Part shown: positions 1-9,109 of the stretch, in pieces | Layout of the letters: each line of letters begins with the position of its first letter | How positions within the stretch are numbered: position 1 is the stretch's first letter | NCBI GenBank assembly: GCA_013042995.1 | Contig: JABDPB010000006.1 | Span: 1 to 33,776 of the forward strand | DNA from: Ignavibacteriaceae bacterium | GTDB lineage: Bacteria > Bacteroidota > Ignavibacteria > Ignavibacteriales > Ignavibacteriaceae | DNA length: 33,776 bases | Reading direction: 5' to 3' | Notes under the pieces: model-generated | Told to the model about the DNA's origin: nothing | The model's input: only the letters and a program-made list of their open reading frames with translations | The model's database searches: none | Made by a program: the position numbers and the translations under genes

Positions 1-3
1 ATT

Positions 4-516
4 ATGGACGAAAACAAAATTGAAAAACAGACATTTACTTATCCTCTTCTCTTCAAGCTGCTATTTAAATATGGTAACGCGGTTGCCTCATTATTTTTAG
101 TGATATATTCAGTACCATTGGTTATCCATCTCGATCAAAATAACCTATTAATAATTCCAGTAGTTATATCATTACTCCTGCTTTATTTTATTAACAGACA
201 TTATTTGAATATCTATAAAATACTTCCATTTAAAGTTGATGCAGACAACGAGAAATTGGTTTGCACAAATTTTTTTCTCTCAAATAAAGAGGTAATTATT
301 AATTACGATGATATCGAATCGCTTTCAGGCGGTATTTTTGAAAATAAAATATCCGGGGTAATGAAAGTTTGCGATGGAAGGAATGCAATCTGTATAGGAT
401 TTTATCAAAGGTTAACAAACGCAAATAAACTCGCAACAATTATTCTAAGCAAAGTACGCAAACCTCTTTATGACGATGTATTGGATAAACTAACCGCTAA
501 GCAAAAGAAAAATTAA
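4..516 (+). CDS. Two-TM membrane protein with PH-like C-terminal domain
   Basis: A 170-residue protein of unknown function. Two hydrophobic segments are visible at about residues 23-41 and 47-65, separated by a short polar turn. A soluble C-terminal part of about 100 residues follows, with alternating hydrophobic strands and a final helix. This layout matches small bacterial membrane proteins with PH-like (YcxB/bPH) domains; that is a fold-level inference, not a recognised family. The gene ends 3 nt before mnmA and is probably co-transcribed with it. The ATG lies 4 nt into the window, so its promoter and any upstream extension cannot be seen. Confidence 0.6.
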   Translation: MDENKIEKQTFTYPLLFKLLFKYGNAVASLFLVIYSVPLVIHLDQNNLLIIPVVISLLLLYFINRHYLNIYKILPFKVDADNEKLVCTNFFLSNKEVIINYDDIESLSGGIFENKISGVMKVCDGRNAICIGFYQRLTNANKLATIILSKVRKPLYDDVLDKLTAKQKKN

Positions 517-519
517 TTT

Positions 520-1572
520 ATGAAAATTGCTGTATTATTATCGGGCGGTGTTGACAGCTCGGTTGCACTTAAATTATTAAAAAATGAAGGACACGAACTA
601 ACAGCTTTCTATCTTAAAATCTGGTTGCAAGATGAGTTTTCGTTTTTAGGCGAATGTCCTTGGGAAGAAGATTTAAAATTTTGCCGTGATGTTTGTAGAC
701 AAACCGATGTTCCATTGGAAATTATTCCGCTACAAACTGAATACTGGGATAATGTTGTGTCTTATACAATTGAGGAAATACAAGAGGGGAGAACTCCAAA
801 TCCTGATATCTTTTGCAACAGTCTGATTAAGTTTGGAGAGTTTTATGATAAAATTGACTTCTCTTTTGAAAAAGTTGCAAGCGGGCATTACGCCAATGTA
901 CAATTGATTGATGATAGATATGCATTAAAAACTTCTCCCGATCCTGTAAAAGACCAAACTTATTTTCTTGCCTATCTTACACAGCAGCAACTTTCGCGAG
1001 CACTTTTTCCAATAGGCAAATTTAAAAAATCGGAGATAAGAAAAATTGCTGAAGATTTTAATCTCCCCACACAAATACGAAGGGATAGTCAAGGAATTTG
1101 TTTTTTGGGGCAAATAAAATTTAAAGAGTTCATTAAACATCATCTTGGCGAAATTGAAGGTGATATAATTGACACTGATTCAAATAAAGTGATGGGCAGG
1201 CATCCGGGTTATTACTATTATACAATTGGACAGAGATCAGGTTTGAAATTGGGCGGCGGCCCTTGGTTTGTTGTAAAGAAGGATGTAGAAAGTAATATTG
1301 TCTACATCTCAAAGGAAAATAGAACGGTAAGGGAGCGAAGCGAATTTAGAGTTGGAAAACTCAACTGGATTTTAGACGAAATACCTAATAAGAAAAATCT
1401 TAATGTAAAAATAAGACACGGTGTGAATAAATATAAATGCAAGATTGATTGGGAGAACAGTTCAAATATTAATGTAATACTTGCAAAACCGGACAAAGGA
1501 ATTGCTGCAGGACAGTTTGCTGTTTTTTACGATAATGATGTTTGTTTGGGCGGAGGTGTGATTTTAGAGTGA
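520..1572 (+). CDS. mnmA: tRNA-specific 2-thiouridylase MnmA
   Basis: Cytoplasmic enzyme that activates U34 of Lys, Glu and Gln tRNAs with ATP and inserts sulfur to give 2-thiouridine. The PP-loop SGGVDSS is at residues 8-14. The two catalytic cysteines are in the expected contexts: C99 in NPDIFCNSLIKF and C194 in DSQGICFLG. The KDQTYFL (144-150) and IGQRSGL motifs are also present. At 350 residues it is of normal length. A cysteine-containing stretch around residues 46-60 (CPWEED...CRDVC) differs from the E. coli protein and, as I remember them, recalls plant/organellar MnmA. The ATG at 520 follows directly on the upstream gene. The gene converges on the small zinc-ribbon gene, with 4 nt between the stop codons. 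Confidence 0.95.
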   Translation: MKIAVLLSGGVDSSVALKLLKNEGHELTAFYLKIWLQDEFSFLGECPWEEDLKFCRDVCRQTDVPLEIIPLQTEYWDNVVSYTIEEIQEGRTPNPDIFCNSLIKFGEFYDKIDFSFEKVASGHYANVQLIDDRYALKTSPDPVKDQTYFLAYLTQQQLSRALFPIGKFKKSEIRKIAEDFNLPTQIRRDSQGICFLGQIKFKEFIKHHLGEIEGDIIDTDSNKVMGRHPGYYYYTIGQRSGLKLGGGPWFVVKKDVESNIVYISKENRTVRERSEFRVGKLNWILDEIPNKKNLNVKIRHGVNKYKCKIDWENSSNINVILAKPDKGIAAGQFAVFYDNDVCLGGGVILE

Positions 1573-1576
1573 TTAG

Positions 1577-1807
1577 TTAAATTTCGTTTTTCAGGTGATT
1601 GTTAACTCCCCCATTGCCCAAGGTAATAAACAGGGGGCTGTCTTTACTTGATGAAATGCTTAAAAGTTTTTCACAATTAGTGCAAATATAGGCGTAGCGC
1701 AACCCAATAACTGAGTCCATTTCACAAATCCAGGTATCGGTAATTTCCTGCATACAATGCGGACATTTTAACTTGACTTGTTTTCTCTGTAGTAATTTTG
1801 TCATCAT
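1577..1807 (-). CDS. Small zinc-ribbon protein
   Basis: A 76-residue protein with two CxxC knuckles, C15-x2-C18 and C42-x2-C45, spaced as in a single zinc ribbon, plus one further Cys at 28. I recognise no named family. Such proteins bind zinc and often act in protein or nucleic-acid contacts. Two ATG codons are adjacent at the start; a GGAGAGG Shine-Dalgarno-like sequence lies just upstream, which supports the start at 1807 or 1804. It is probably a separate transcript: the upstream gene on this strand ends about 106 nt away, and mnmA faces it. Confidence 0.65.
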   Translation of the reverse strand: MMTKLLQRKQVKLKCPHCMQEITDTWICEMDSVIGLRYAYICTNCEKLLSISSSKDSPLFITLGNGGVNNHLKNEI

Positions 1808-1913
1808 AACCTCTCCACGTATTCTATTAAGACTCTGTTAGTGACGAAAATGTTACCATTTGCTAGAAATTTTTTAGGAAAGATGATAAACTTTTTCTAC
1901 CCGTGGTTTATAT

Positions 1914-2516
1914 TTAGTAAAAACTGTACGTTTTTTCAACCCAGTATTCATAATTATTACTGCTGTTTTTACCGATCTTCCATTTAGAATTATAAACTGC
2001 AGTTAAAATTTCAGACAAACAATCTTCACAGTGTAAATCATTGTACAAAATTTTATGATCTACTACCTTTCCTGCCCCACTTATTTTTAAGCTAAGCTTT
2101 AATGAACCTGAAATATTTTTTTTGTTCTCTTTGGGAAGAACCTCTAAAATTTGCCGCGGCGCAGTTAAATTTTTCGATAGAGATGTATGTAAAACAGAAG
2201 AACTAATTCCTGCCAAAGGCTCGTTTTCACGTTCATCTCTAATAATTATATCAGCCAGCAATTCCGGTTCTTCAATTATATCCTCAATTACAATCTGTGG
2301 CACTTCTGGTTTCTGAGCGATCATTTTTTCCCGCTGAACAGTTATTGGAACATCCTCAATGAGAATTATCGGATTATCAGATTTTAATTTAGCAGAATAG
2401 TTGATATTCGGGAAAAAGTAAAAAAGACAAATAATTACCAATTGGCTTAATACTATACTTAATTTCAAAGTTATCGAGTAACGTATGTTCCTGTTTAAAA
2501 ACTGTTTCATCTCCAT
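1914..2516 (-). CDS. TonB-like energy transducer
   Basis: A 200-residue protein with TonB architecture. It has a short basic N-terminus, one membrane segment at about residues 17-36, a periplasmic linker rich in Pro, Glu and Ile (about 45-110), and a C-terminal domain of about 75 residues. The C-terminal domain has the TonB-C pattern of strands followed by a helix and a Lys/Trp-rich end. TonB proteins pass proton-motive energy to outer-membrane receptors. C163 and C166 (CEDC) in the C-terminal domain are unusual and could form a disulfide. The start codon overlaps the end of the GWxTD gene by 10 nt, so the two are likely translationally coupled. No ExbB or ExbD is nearby. It could instead be a TonB-C protein with a non-transport role. 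Confidence 0.7.
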   Translation of the reverse strand: MEMKQFLNRNIRYSITLKLSIVLSQLVIICLFYFFPNINYSAKLKSDNPIILIEDVPITVQREKMIAQKPEVPQIVIEDIIEEPELLADIIIRDERENEPLAGISSSVLHTSLSKNLTAPRQILEVLPKENKKNISGSLKLSLKISGAGKVVDHKILYNDLHCEDCLSEILTAVYNSKWKIGKNSSNNYEYWVEKTYSFY

Positions 2517-4642
2517 CTCAGCATTGTTTCGGAAGTGACAGTAGTTTTGTGACTCATATCTTCAACTTCAATTGATAAAATATAATTGCCTTTGCTGTAT
2601 TTACTCATATCAATTTGAAAATATACAGGAACGTTTTTGTTATATGCTTTATAATTGTTAATTAGCGTTAGTTTATCTTCTTCATTTGTAAAACCAAAAA
2701 AGTCTGTAACTGAACTCCATATTTCTTCTACCCCCGAATCTACTTCTAATTTTGATAGTGTTACACGCTGCTCGAAGTTAGCTGTTTTATTTTTATCCAG
2801 TGATAAATTATAAACCTCGTAATAAATATAGATGCTGCTTATTGAAGTGAACTCATTTAAAGGATTGGGAAGAATATTCAGCTTCCCTCTTTTTATCGCT
2901 AAGCTAGTACCTGATTCATTTACTTCTTCTGAGAGTAAAATATCGCTTATGTCCAATTCATCAATGCTGAAAGATTTAATTTTATAATAAAAATGATTTG
3001 CAGAAACTGCATTATCCGATATACGCATAATCTCGAATGCCATTTTTAAGCTGTCTGGTTTAGTTTTTAACCCAATCGAATTAATCTGATATTCTTCATT
3101 TAAACCAAGCTTTATATTTTTCTCTGGTTTGGTTTTTAATAATAAATCTGTTTTTTTATTTCTCACATAAGATTTTCCATCTAGCAAAAATAGTCCGTAC
3201 TTATGAGCTATTGGAAATTTATCATCAGGATTAAACAGGTTTGATAGATTCATAGCGTAATTAACATAAACATCAGTTTCTCTGCTGTTTCCATCCAAGT
3301 TTTTAAATTGGACCACATTGTAGGGAACATTTATAGATGGTCCTATAAATTTGGGTTCATAATTTTCGGGTTCATTCCTTCGCAAATCTTTAACAAAAAA
3401 ATCTGTGTCTCCTGCAAATTGAGAAATGTGCCTGCTGTAGGGTCGTGTTGTGCTAAACCTAAAGTTGCCGTTCCAGTATTCATCTACAAAACCGAGAACT
3501 TTATCTTTATAAAACCACAAATCTGTTTTTAGCTTTAAAGAAGTCCTGCCACCGGCACTTATGTAGGGTCTGTATCTCAATCTGTTAGCAGGTTCGCCGT
3601 AACGAATTAGTATTTCCCCCCGGTCTGTATTCCAGCCATAAAGCTCATTTTCAGGAACGCTGAATTTCAAATTGGAATACGCTACTCGTGAATAATGTTC
3701 TAAAAGTCTTTCGTTATAATTTGTAAGAAGCAGCGGATCAGATGATTGCCAGAATTTTTCAATTGATTCTTCGAATTCAATACTGGAAAAATTGTTAAAC
3801 TTTTTGCGTAAACTTTCATCTACTAAAAAGGATGAAGATTGATATTTAAACTCATTCTTTTGCTTTTCATCCATTAATTTTAATGCATTTTTATACGCAA
3901 AATTGGATGAATCCATTTGAGACGTCTTGTAATAAAGTAAACCAAGATAAGTATAAGCCTGTTTATTATCGGGATCAATTGCTATTATTTTTTTAATCAG
4001 CGGAATTCCCTTTTGCGGATCTTCAATCTCTTGATACAAACAGCTTAAATGAAAATAAGCTGCTAAGCAGGTTGAATCAGATTTAATAGTTCTTTTGAAA
4101 AATCCTTCTGCTTGCAAATAATCTTCAATTGCAAATTCATCAAAACTTAACGATGGATCGCTCCCAACTTTTAGTACCGAATTGTTGTACTCGTAAAAAT
4201 CTAACTCTTTAATTTTTCCAAGATTAAAAAGTGCTTCAGTACAGTTTGCATCAATATTTAAAATGTTTTGGTAAACATGATAAGCCATTTTTCTACTGAA
4301 CTTTTCCATCAACTTTGCTTGCAAAAGTCTGTACTCAATATTTGTTTCATCTTTCCAGATAGCTTTTTGAATGTATTTTCGTGAAATTGTACGGGACTGA
4401 ACAGTGTTTTTGTCAAAATAAATTTTAGCCAGCTCATAATATGAATCTGCAAAAGAAAATGAATCAACAGCGACTTTAAAGTAACTTATTGCTTCTTCCG
4501 TATTTCCAGTTTTAAGCGATTGCAAGCCTGACATGTGTGAATGATTTATTTCATCTATTAAATTTTGTGGAAAGGTAAAAGTAATGGCGCAAATAACAGT
4601 AAATAGAGTGATATTTAGAATTGAAAATTTCAACGCACACAC
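2507..4642 (-). CDS. TPR and GWxTD-domain secreted protein
   Basis: A 711-residue exported protein. An N-terminal hydrophobic segment (about residues 5-25) looks like a signal peptide. Residues about 33-275 hold roughly six TPR-like helical repeats. The signature GWNTD is at 336-340, followed by RGEILIRYGEP, which places it in the GWxTD-domain family. The C-terminal part (about 400-711) is beta-rich. The family's function is unknown; it occurs in Bacteroidota, Ignavibacteria and related phyla. The start at 4642 is GTG. A TTG three codons later (4633) would give a more typical signal peptide beginning MKFSIL, so the start is uncertain. It is the first gene of a pair with the TonB-like gene, and is divergent from the DUF2652 gene. 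Confidence 0.8.
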   Translation of the reverse strand: MCALKFSILNITLFTVICAITFTFPQNLIDEINHSHMSGLQSLKTGNTEEAISYFKVAVDSFSFADSYYELAKIYFDKNTVQSRTISRKYIQKAIWKDETNIEYRLLQAKLMEKFSRKMAYHVYQNILNIDANCTEALFNLGKIKELDFYEYNNSVLKVGSDPSLSFDEFAIEDYLQAEGFFKRTIKSDSTCLAAYFHLSCLYQEIEDPQKGIPLIKKIIAIDPDNKQAYTYLGLLYYKTSQMDSSNFAYKNALKLMDEKQKNEFKYQSSSFLVDESLRKKFNNFSSIEFEESIEKFWQSSDPLLLTNYNERLLEHYSRVAYSNLKFSVPENELYGWNTDRGEILIRYGEPANRLRYRPYISAGGRTSLKLKTDLWFYKDKVLGFVDEYWNGNFRFSTTRPYSRHISQFAGDTDFFVKDLRRNEPENYEPKFIGPSINVPYNVVQFKNLDGNSRETDVYVNYAMNLSNLFNPDDKFPIAHKYGLFLLDGKSYVRNKKTDLLLKTKPEKNIKLGLNEEYQINSIGLKTKPDSLKMAFEIMRISDNAVSANHFYYKIKSFSIDELDISDILLSEEVNESGTSLAIKRGKLNILPNPLNEFTSISSIYIYYEVYNLSLDKNKTANFEQRVTLSKLEVDSGVEEIWSSVTDFFGFTNEEDKLTLINNYKAYNKNVPVYFQIDMSKYSKGNYILSIEVEDMSHKTTVTSETMLRWR

Positions 4643-4790
4643 TTGGCAATTTGGTCGTTTGTTATTTCAACCTGAAAATAATACTCATTGAACCATAAAG
4701 CAATGATTAATTTGTCTCTGCATCACACCAAAATATTTGAGAAATGCTAATATTTGCACTATTATTTTGCATTCAAAAACTATTAGATAG
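4643..4790. promoter_or_regulatory. Divergent intergenic region with candidate promoter for 4791
   Basis: This 148-nt AT-rich region separates two divergent genes and must hold promoters for both. A TATTTTGCAT at 4763-4772 lies 18 nt before the ATG at 4791. A TTTG at 4736-4739 lies 23 nt upstream of it. The arrangement resembles the Bacteroidota -33 TTTG / -7 TAnnTTTG promoter but does not match exactly. The same TATTTTGCAT occurs on the minus strand upstream of the propeller kinase. This is a weak, sequence-only call. Confidence 0.3.
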
Positions 4791-5903
4791 ATGAATAACT
4801 CTGCATTAATATTTATTCCAGATATCAGCGGCTACACCGAATTTATAACTCAAACAGAAATCAGGCACAGCAAGCACATCATTTCTGAGCTTTTGGAAAT
4901 TATTTTAAATGGTAATCAACTTGCGATGAACGTTTCTGAAATTGAAGGTGATGCGGTCCTGTTTTATAGAAAAGGTGATGCACCATCGCTAAAAGAAATT
5001 ATTGCACAGGTAAAAAAAATGTTTGTTGATTTTCACACGCACCTGAAAATTATACAAAGAGATAATGTCTGTCAGTGCGGTGCGTGCAGAAGTGCTATAA
5101 ATTTAACACTAAAATTTATTATTCACTACGGTGTATTGGATGAAACGGTAATTGGAAATTTCTCTAAAATAATTGGCAGTGATGTAATACTAGCTCATCG
5201 GCTAATGAAAAATAGTATTGATGCGAAGGAGTACATGTTGGTAACAGAAAACTACTGGAAATTCTCAAACTCGATTGATGACGTGTCTTTGGAATTGGAA
5301 CCCTTTAAAGATCATACAGAAGCTATAGAAAATTTTGATAATGTTAATCTTAAATACACTACACTCTCATCTATTCGAAAAAATATTCCCAAGCCAGTTC
5401 TTTCTGACAAACAAAAATTTTATAAAGAAAAACCTGATACACAAGTAAATATTAAAGCATCTATGCTTCTTGTACACGAACTGCTCACGGATATTGATGC
5501 AAAAATGAATTACGTGCCCAACTTAAGAAATGTTTCAGAAGCTTCACCTATAAACAGAGTTAATTCATCTCACACTTGTGTGTTTGATGATCTTGAGATT
5601 CATTTTGTAACGCTTTCTAATGAAAACAAACAGAATGAAATTAATTATACTGAAGAAGCAAACCTGAGTCTTGGTGCCGAGTATATTTCAGATTACAGGA
5701 TGAAAGAATCTCAGTCGGGGACAAATTTAGATGTGAGAATTTTTCCAAAGCAAAAGGTTAAAACTGATAAGTCGTTTGCTAAAAAAATAGTTGATGATTT
5801 GAAAGAGAAGCTTGTTCTGATCCGGGTAAAAAATGTAACTAAAAAGAATATTGTACTTTTTAAAAATTACTGTGAGCGGATTGCAATTGAAAGAGAGAAC
5901 TAA
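4791..5903 (+). CDS. DUF2652-type cyclase-like protein with C-terminal SRPBCC-like domain
   Basis: A 370-residue soluble protein. Residues 1-165 resemble a class III adenylate/guanylate cyclase domain: FIPDISGYTEF at 8-18 and EGDAVLFY at 52-59 supply the two metal-binding Asp positions (D11, D54). A strand like the LRIGIHTG element is at 107-115, and DVILAHRL (131-138) keeps the transition-state Arg (R137). The transition-state Asn position is Ile (I133). A CxCxxC motif (C94, C96, C99) sits in the middle. As I recall it, this matches DUF2652. Residues about 210-350 look like an SRPBCC/polyketide-cyclase ligand-binding fold, which is less certain. Cyclase activity is not established. The gene converges on the protease gene, 9 nt from its stop. 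Confidence 0.7.
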   Translation: MNNSALIFIPDISGYTEFITQTEIRHSKHIISELLEIILNGNQLAMNVSEIEGDAVLFYRKGDAPSLKEIIAQVKKMFVDFHTHLKIIQRDNVCQCGACRSAINLTLKFIIHYGVLDETVIGNFSKIIGSDVILAHRLMKNSIDAKEYMLVTENYWKFSNSIDDVSLELEPFKDHTEAIENFDNVNLKYTTLSSIRKNIPKPVLSDKQKFYKEKPDTQVNIKASMLLVHELLTDIDAKMNYVPNLRNVSEASPINRVNSSHTCVFDDLEIHFVTLSNENKQNEINYTEEANLSLGAEYISDYRMKESQSGTNLDVRIFPKQKVKTDKSFAKKIVDDLKEKLVLIRVKNVTKKNIVLFKNYCERIAIEREN

Positions 5904-5912
5904 AGTTATACA

Positions 5913-6965
5913 TTACTCCATAAATTTTTCAAAAAAATATTTCTTTTCGTAGAGAGTTTCTTTGTTTTCCTGGAAAAAATTTTTAATTGCTTCCAGAGAA
6001 ATTACCCTTGCAATTCCATACCTTATTTGTGAAGCTCTTTGTACGTATTTCTCTCCTTCATAAGGAATGATAGGATTGTAGCGTTCGTTATTCTTTAATT
6101 TTTTAGGTGCGAGAACATTTTCTTCTACCTCCGGTACCCATTGAATGATACCAACCATTTCAAAATTTGGTACACCATCTCTTATCGCCAATACTGTTCC
6201 CCCACTCATGCCATTGTTAATAACAGCATCAATCAAAAACGAACCGTACTCATCTCTGTTTGGATTACTTACAATTGCTTTTGTTACCATTTGGTAATTA
6301 ATCGGGAAACCAAACACATACACAAATGAACCCCAATCAAGTTCTTTCGCAAGCCCTAACGGATAATTGAAAACGGGAAACTTTAGTCCGGACAATGATT
6401 TGTAATCTCTGCCAATTACTGCCAGGTCTCTTTTTTCGTCTGTAACGAGTATTTCAAACTCACTTCCTTCAGGAAAGCCTGCAGCATAAATCGTTTGTCT
6501 TTCTTTAATAAAAACTCCCTCAATGTATTCAGTTAATTGTCCCTCTTCACTTGTGAAAAAGGAAATAATTGTATCAGGATCGTCGACAACATGTGCACAG
6601 GTTAATATTGCAATTTTACCCTCGCTAAAAAAAACGGCAGTGCCTGTGCCAGAAGTTGACTGATCAGCATAACCTTCTGATATTGTAATATTTTCTAGAT
6701 TTTTTTCATTAAAATTCTCCTTTGTTAGAGCTGCACTTCGATTGAATAAATAGGTTTTGTAAAATGCTGTGCTGTTAATTCTGTGAACGGTTTGGCTGAT
6801 TTCTCTCAAAGCATCTGAAGCGCCTTTGTAGGGAAATTCGCTGTCATATTTCCCATCCTCTAAAATGGGATAGATTTCTTTATATGTTACGCCTGAACAA
6901 CTGGGTAGTATAATAAATACGGTATTCAATAATAAAAAGGCTGCAGCAAGCTTTACAGTTTTCAT
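5913..6965 (-). CDS. Trypsin-like serine protease lipoprotein
   Basis: A 350-residue secreted serine protease of the trypsin/HtrA fold. The N-terminal signal ends in a lipobox with C23 (LPSC), so it is probably a lipoprotein. The catalytic triad is visible: H125 in TCAHVV, D180 in RDLAVIG and S254 in NGMSGGT. No PDZ domain follows, unlike DegP; the protein ends with a polar region of about 90 residues. It is the last gene of the transporter/two-component operon, 14 nt after the response regulator. A GGGAGA ribosome binding site precedes the ATG. The context suggests it is an output, or a processing component, of that signalling set. Confidence 0.8.
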   Translation of the reverse strand: MKTVKLAAAFLLLNTVFIILPSCSGVTYKEIYPILEDGKYDSEFPYKGASDALREISQTVHRINSTAFYKTYLFNRSAALTKENFNEKNLENITISEGYADQSTSGTGTAVFFSEGKIAILTCAHVVDDPDTIISFFTSEEGQLTEYIEGVFIKERQTIYAAGFPEGSEFEILVTDEKRDLAVIGRDYKSLSGLKFPVFNYPLGLAKELDWGSFVYVFGFPINYQMVTKAIVSNPNRDEYGSFLIDAVINNGMSGGTVLAIRDGVPNFEMVGIIQWVPEVEENVLAPKKLKNNERYNPIIPYEGEKYVQRASQIRYGIARVISLEAIKNFFQENKETLYEKKYFFEKFME

Positions 6966-6979
6966 TATTTTCTCCCTGA

Positions 6980-7615
6980 TTAAATTTCAATTAACTTTTT
7001 TTGTATTACATACTGAGTTAATTCAACGTTTGATTTTAACTGCATCTTTTCAAAAATACGATTGCGGTAAGTGTAAAATGTGTGAACACTGATTGAAAGA
7101 TCATTTGAAATTTGTTCGGCATTTTTTCCGCTGGCAATTAAGCACATAATCTGGTATTCACGATCTGATAACTTTTCATGAAGTTGTAGACCTGCTTTCC
7201 CGCCGTACTCTTCAGCAAGCTTTTCTGCGAGTGATTGATTAATGTATTTACCACCATTGACAATATTTCGTATTGCGGAAACAAGCTCATTCGGTGCACT
7301 GACTTTTTTCATGTATCCTGCTGCACCAGCTTTTATTGCTCTTAAGCCGTACTGTTCTTCACTAAACATACTTAAAATCAATACAGGTAAGTCCGGTTTG
7401 TTTTTTTTTAAATCCTTTAATGCATCCAATCCACTTCTACCCGGCATGCTAATATCAATAATTGCGATATCAAAGTGATCATTACTTACAAGTTTGAACA
7501 GCTCTGCTGTGTCTTCTGCTTCACCACTAACTAGCATGTCATTCTCTTCACCAACAATTTGCTTAAGTCCTTCTCTCACAATTGCGTGATCGTCAACGAT
7601 TAAAATTTTTATCAT
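6980..7615 (-). CDS. NarL/FixJ-type response regulator
   Basis: A 211-residue DNA-binding response regulator. The receiver domain (about 1-120) has acidic residues D8 and D9, phospho-acceptor D54, and a conserved Lys at the end of strand 5. The C-terminal LuxR-type helix-turn-helix (about 147-205) has the LSDREYQIMCLIASG start typical of the family. It lies 15 nt downstream of the PAS-PAS kinase gene, which is almost certainly its partner. Targets cannot be read from the sequence; the neighbouring transporter and protease genes are candidates. No clear Shine-Dalgarno sequence precedes the ATG. Confidence 0.9.
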   Translation of the reverse strand: MIKILIVDDHAIVREGLKQIVGEENDMLVSGEAEDTAELFKLVSNDHFDIAIIDISMPGRSGLDALKDLKKNKPDLPVLILSMFSEEQYGLRAIKAGAAGYMKKVSAPNELVSAIRNIVNGGKYINQSLAEKLAEEYGGKAGLQLHEKLSDREYQIMCLIASGKNAEQISNDLSISVHTFYTYRNRIFEKMQLKSNVELTQYVIQKKLIEI

Positions 7616-7630
7616 TTATTTAAACTGATT

Positions 7631-9109
7631 TTATTTGCTTTCGTTATCAAAAGGGATTTCAACATTAACAGTTGTTCCTTTTGTAGGAATCCCCTCAATG
7701 GTTACTTCACCGCCGACTGCAAGAGCTCTTTCTTTCATCCCAATAATTCCCAGCGATCTTGGATTTTTGATTTGTTCACTACTAATACCTAAGCCATTAT
7801 CTCTCACTTCTAATATTAATTTAGGATGATTATAATTTAGTGCAATATAAACATGATCAGCGGAAGCGTGCCTAATTATGTTAGTTACAGCTTCCTGAAA
7901 AATTCTGAACATCACCGTGGATTTTTCTTTATCGATTATTACTTCATTTGATGAAAAGGATAGAGAAAATAGTTTGCCCGTTGTTTTCTTAAATTCCTGC
8001 GTCTGCCACTCGATTGCAGCTATTAAACCCAATTCATCTAAAATATTTGGGCGCAGTTTTGATGTAATCCTTTGAACAGATTCAACTGAGTCATCAATTA
8101 CTTGTGATAAATGGTTGATTTTCTCCTTTAAATCTTTTTGGTCATCCCTTAATTTATTTGCGAGCAAAGTTATTTGAATTTTCAAAACAGTTAACACCTG
8201 TCCCAGTTCGTCATGAATTTCACGAGCAATTAGAGTCCGTTCTTCTTCTCTAATAGACTGAAGATGAGATGCAAGGTTTCGTAAAACGATACTGTTTCTT
8301 CTAAGCTTGTCTTCTGCTTCTTTTCTTTCTGTTATGTCTCTTGCAATTGAAAGCACAGTTAATTCGCCATCGTAAGTAAAAAGATGAGAGCTTACTTCAG
8401 TCGGAATAAGCTTATTATCTTTTGCACGATGAATAACCTGGTAAATAATATGATTGTCAAAAATCAATTTTTCAATACTTCGGTTAAATTCTTCAATGTA
8501 TTGCGGTTGAACAATTGCAGATGGACTTAACCTTAGAAACTCCTCTTTCGTGTAGCCAAATCTTTGGCAAGCTATATTATTTACTATAATAAAATCCCCG
8601 TAGGTTTTATTTTCTCTTAGTTGTGTAACAAAAACTGCGTCGTTAGCATTGTTAAAAAGCATACGGAACTTTTTTTCGCTTTCAATCAGTTCAAGTTCTG
8701 AATTTTTTCTTTCAGTGATATCTTTTATGATGCTTAATGTGACTTTTTCGGAATCAGGCAGATCTAAAAACGAGTTGGAAAATTCAAACCAGCACCTTTT
8801 GCCATTCCATAATATATTTTCTCTTTCGAATCTTGTCTTTATTTCTTCATGTGAAGTGTCTATTAAATATGTATGAAACACGTTTTCTTTTTCGGAATGA
8901 TGGTAAACAACTGAAAACGGTCTACCAATCAAATCATCTTTAGTCATTCCAATAATTCTGCAGTAAGCATCGTTTACCATCAGTATATTTCCATTCCTGT
9001 CAATCAATCTCATGCCGTCTACCGAAATATCCCACAGCCTGCTGAATAGCAGCTCGGCTCTGTCCGGTATCTGTTTAATCTTTTCGATTAAAGCTTCTTC
9101 CACTATCAT
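7631..9109 (-). CDS. Soluble PAS-PAS histidine kinase (HisKA_3)
   Basis: A 492-residue sensor kinase of the NarX/UhpB/DegS type. PAS domains lie at about residues 16-132 and 145-263. The HisKA_3 phospho-acceptor is H299 in REIHDELGQ. The HATPase domain (about 398-487) has an N-box near N410 and the DNGLGI G-box at 437-442. No membrane segment is seen, so the kinase is cytosolic and must sense an internal signal or take it from a membrane partner. Its ATG overlaps the stop of the MFS gene (ATGA, 9106-9109), which implies coupled translation with that transporter. The cognate regulator follows 15 nt downstream. Confidence 0.9.
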   Translation of the reverse strand: MIVEEALIEKIKQIPDRAELLFSRLWDISVDGMRLIDRNGNILMVNDAYCRIIGMTKDDLIGRPFSVVYHHSEKENVFHTYLIDTSHEEIKTRFERENILWNGKRCWFEFSNSFLDLPDSEKVTLSIIKDITERKNSELELIESEKKFRMLFNNANDAVFVTQLRENKTYGDFIIVNNIACQRFGYTKEEFLRLSPSAIVQPQYIEEFNRSIEKLIFDNHIIYQVIHRAKDNKLIPTEVSSHLFTYDGELTVLSIARDITERKEAEDKLRRNSIVLRNLASHLQSIREEERTLIAREIHDELGQVLTVLKIQITLLANKLRDDQKDLKEKINHLSQVIDDSVESVQRITSKLRPNILDELGLIAAIEWQTQEFKKTTGKLFSLSFSSNEVIIDKEKSTVMFRIFQEAVTNIIRHASADHVYIALNYNHPKLILEVRDNGLGISSEQIKNPRSLGIIGMKERALAVGGEVTIEGIPTKGTTVNVEIPFDNESK

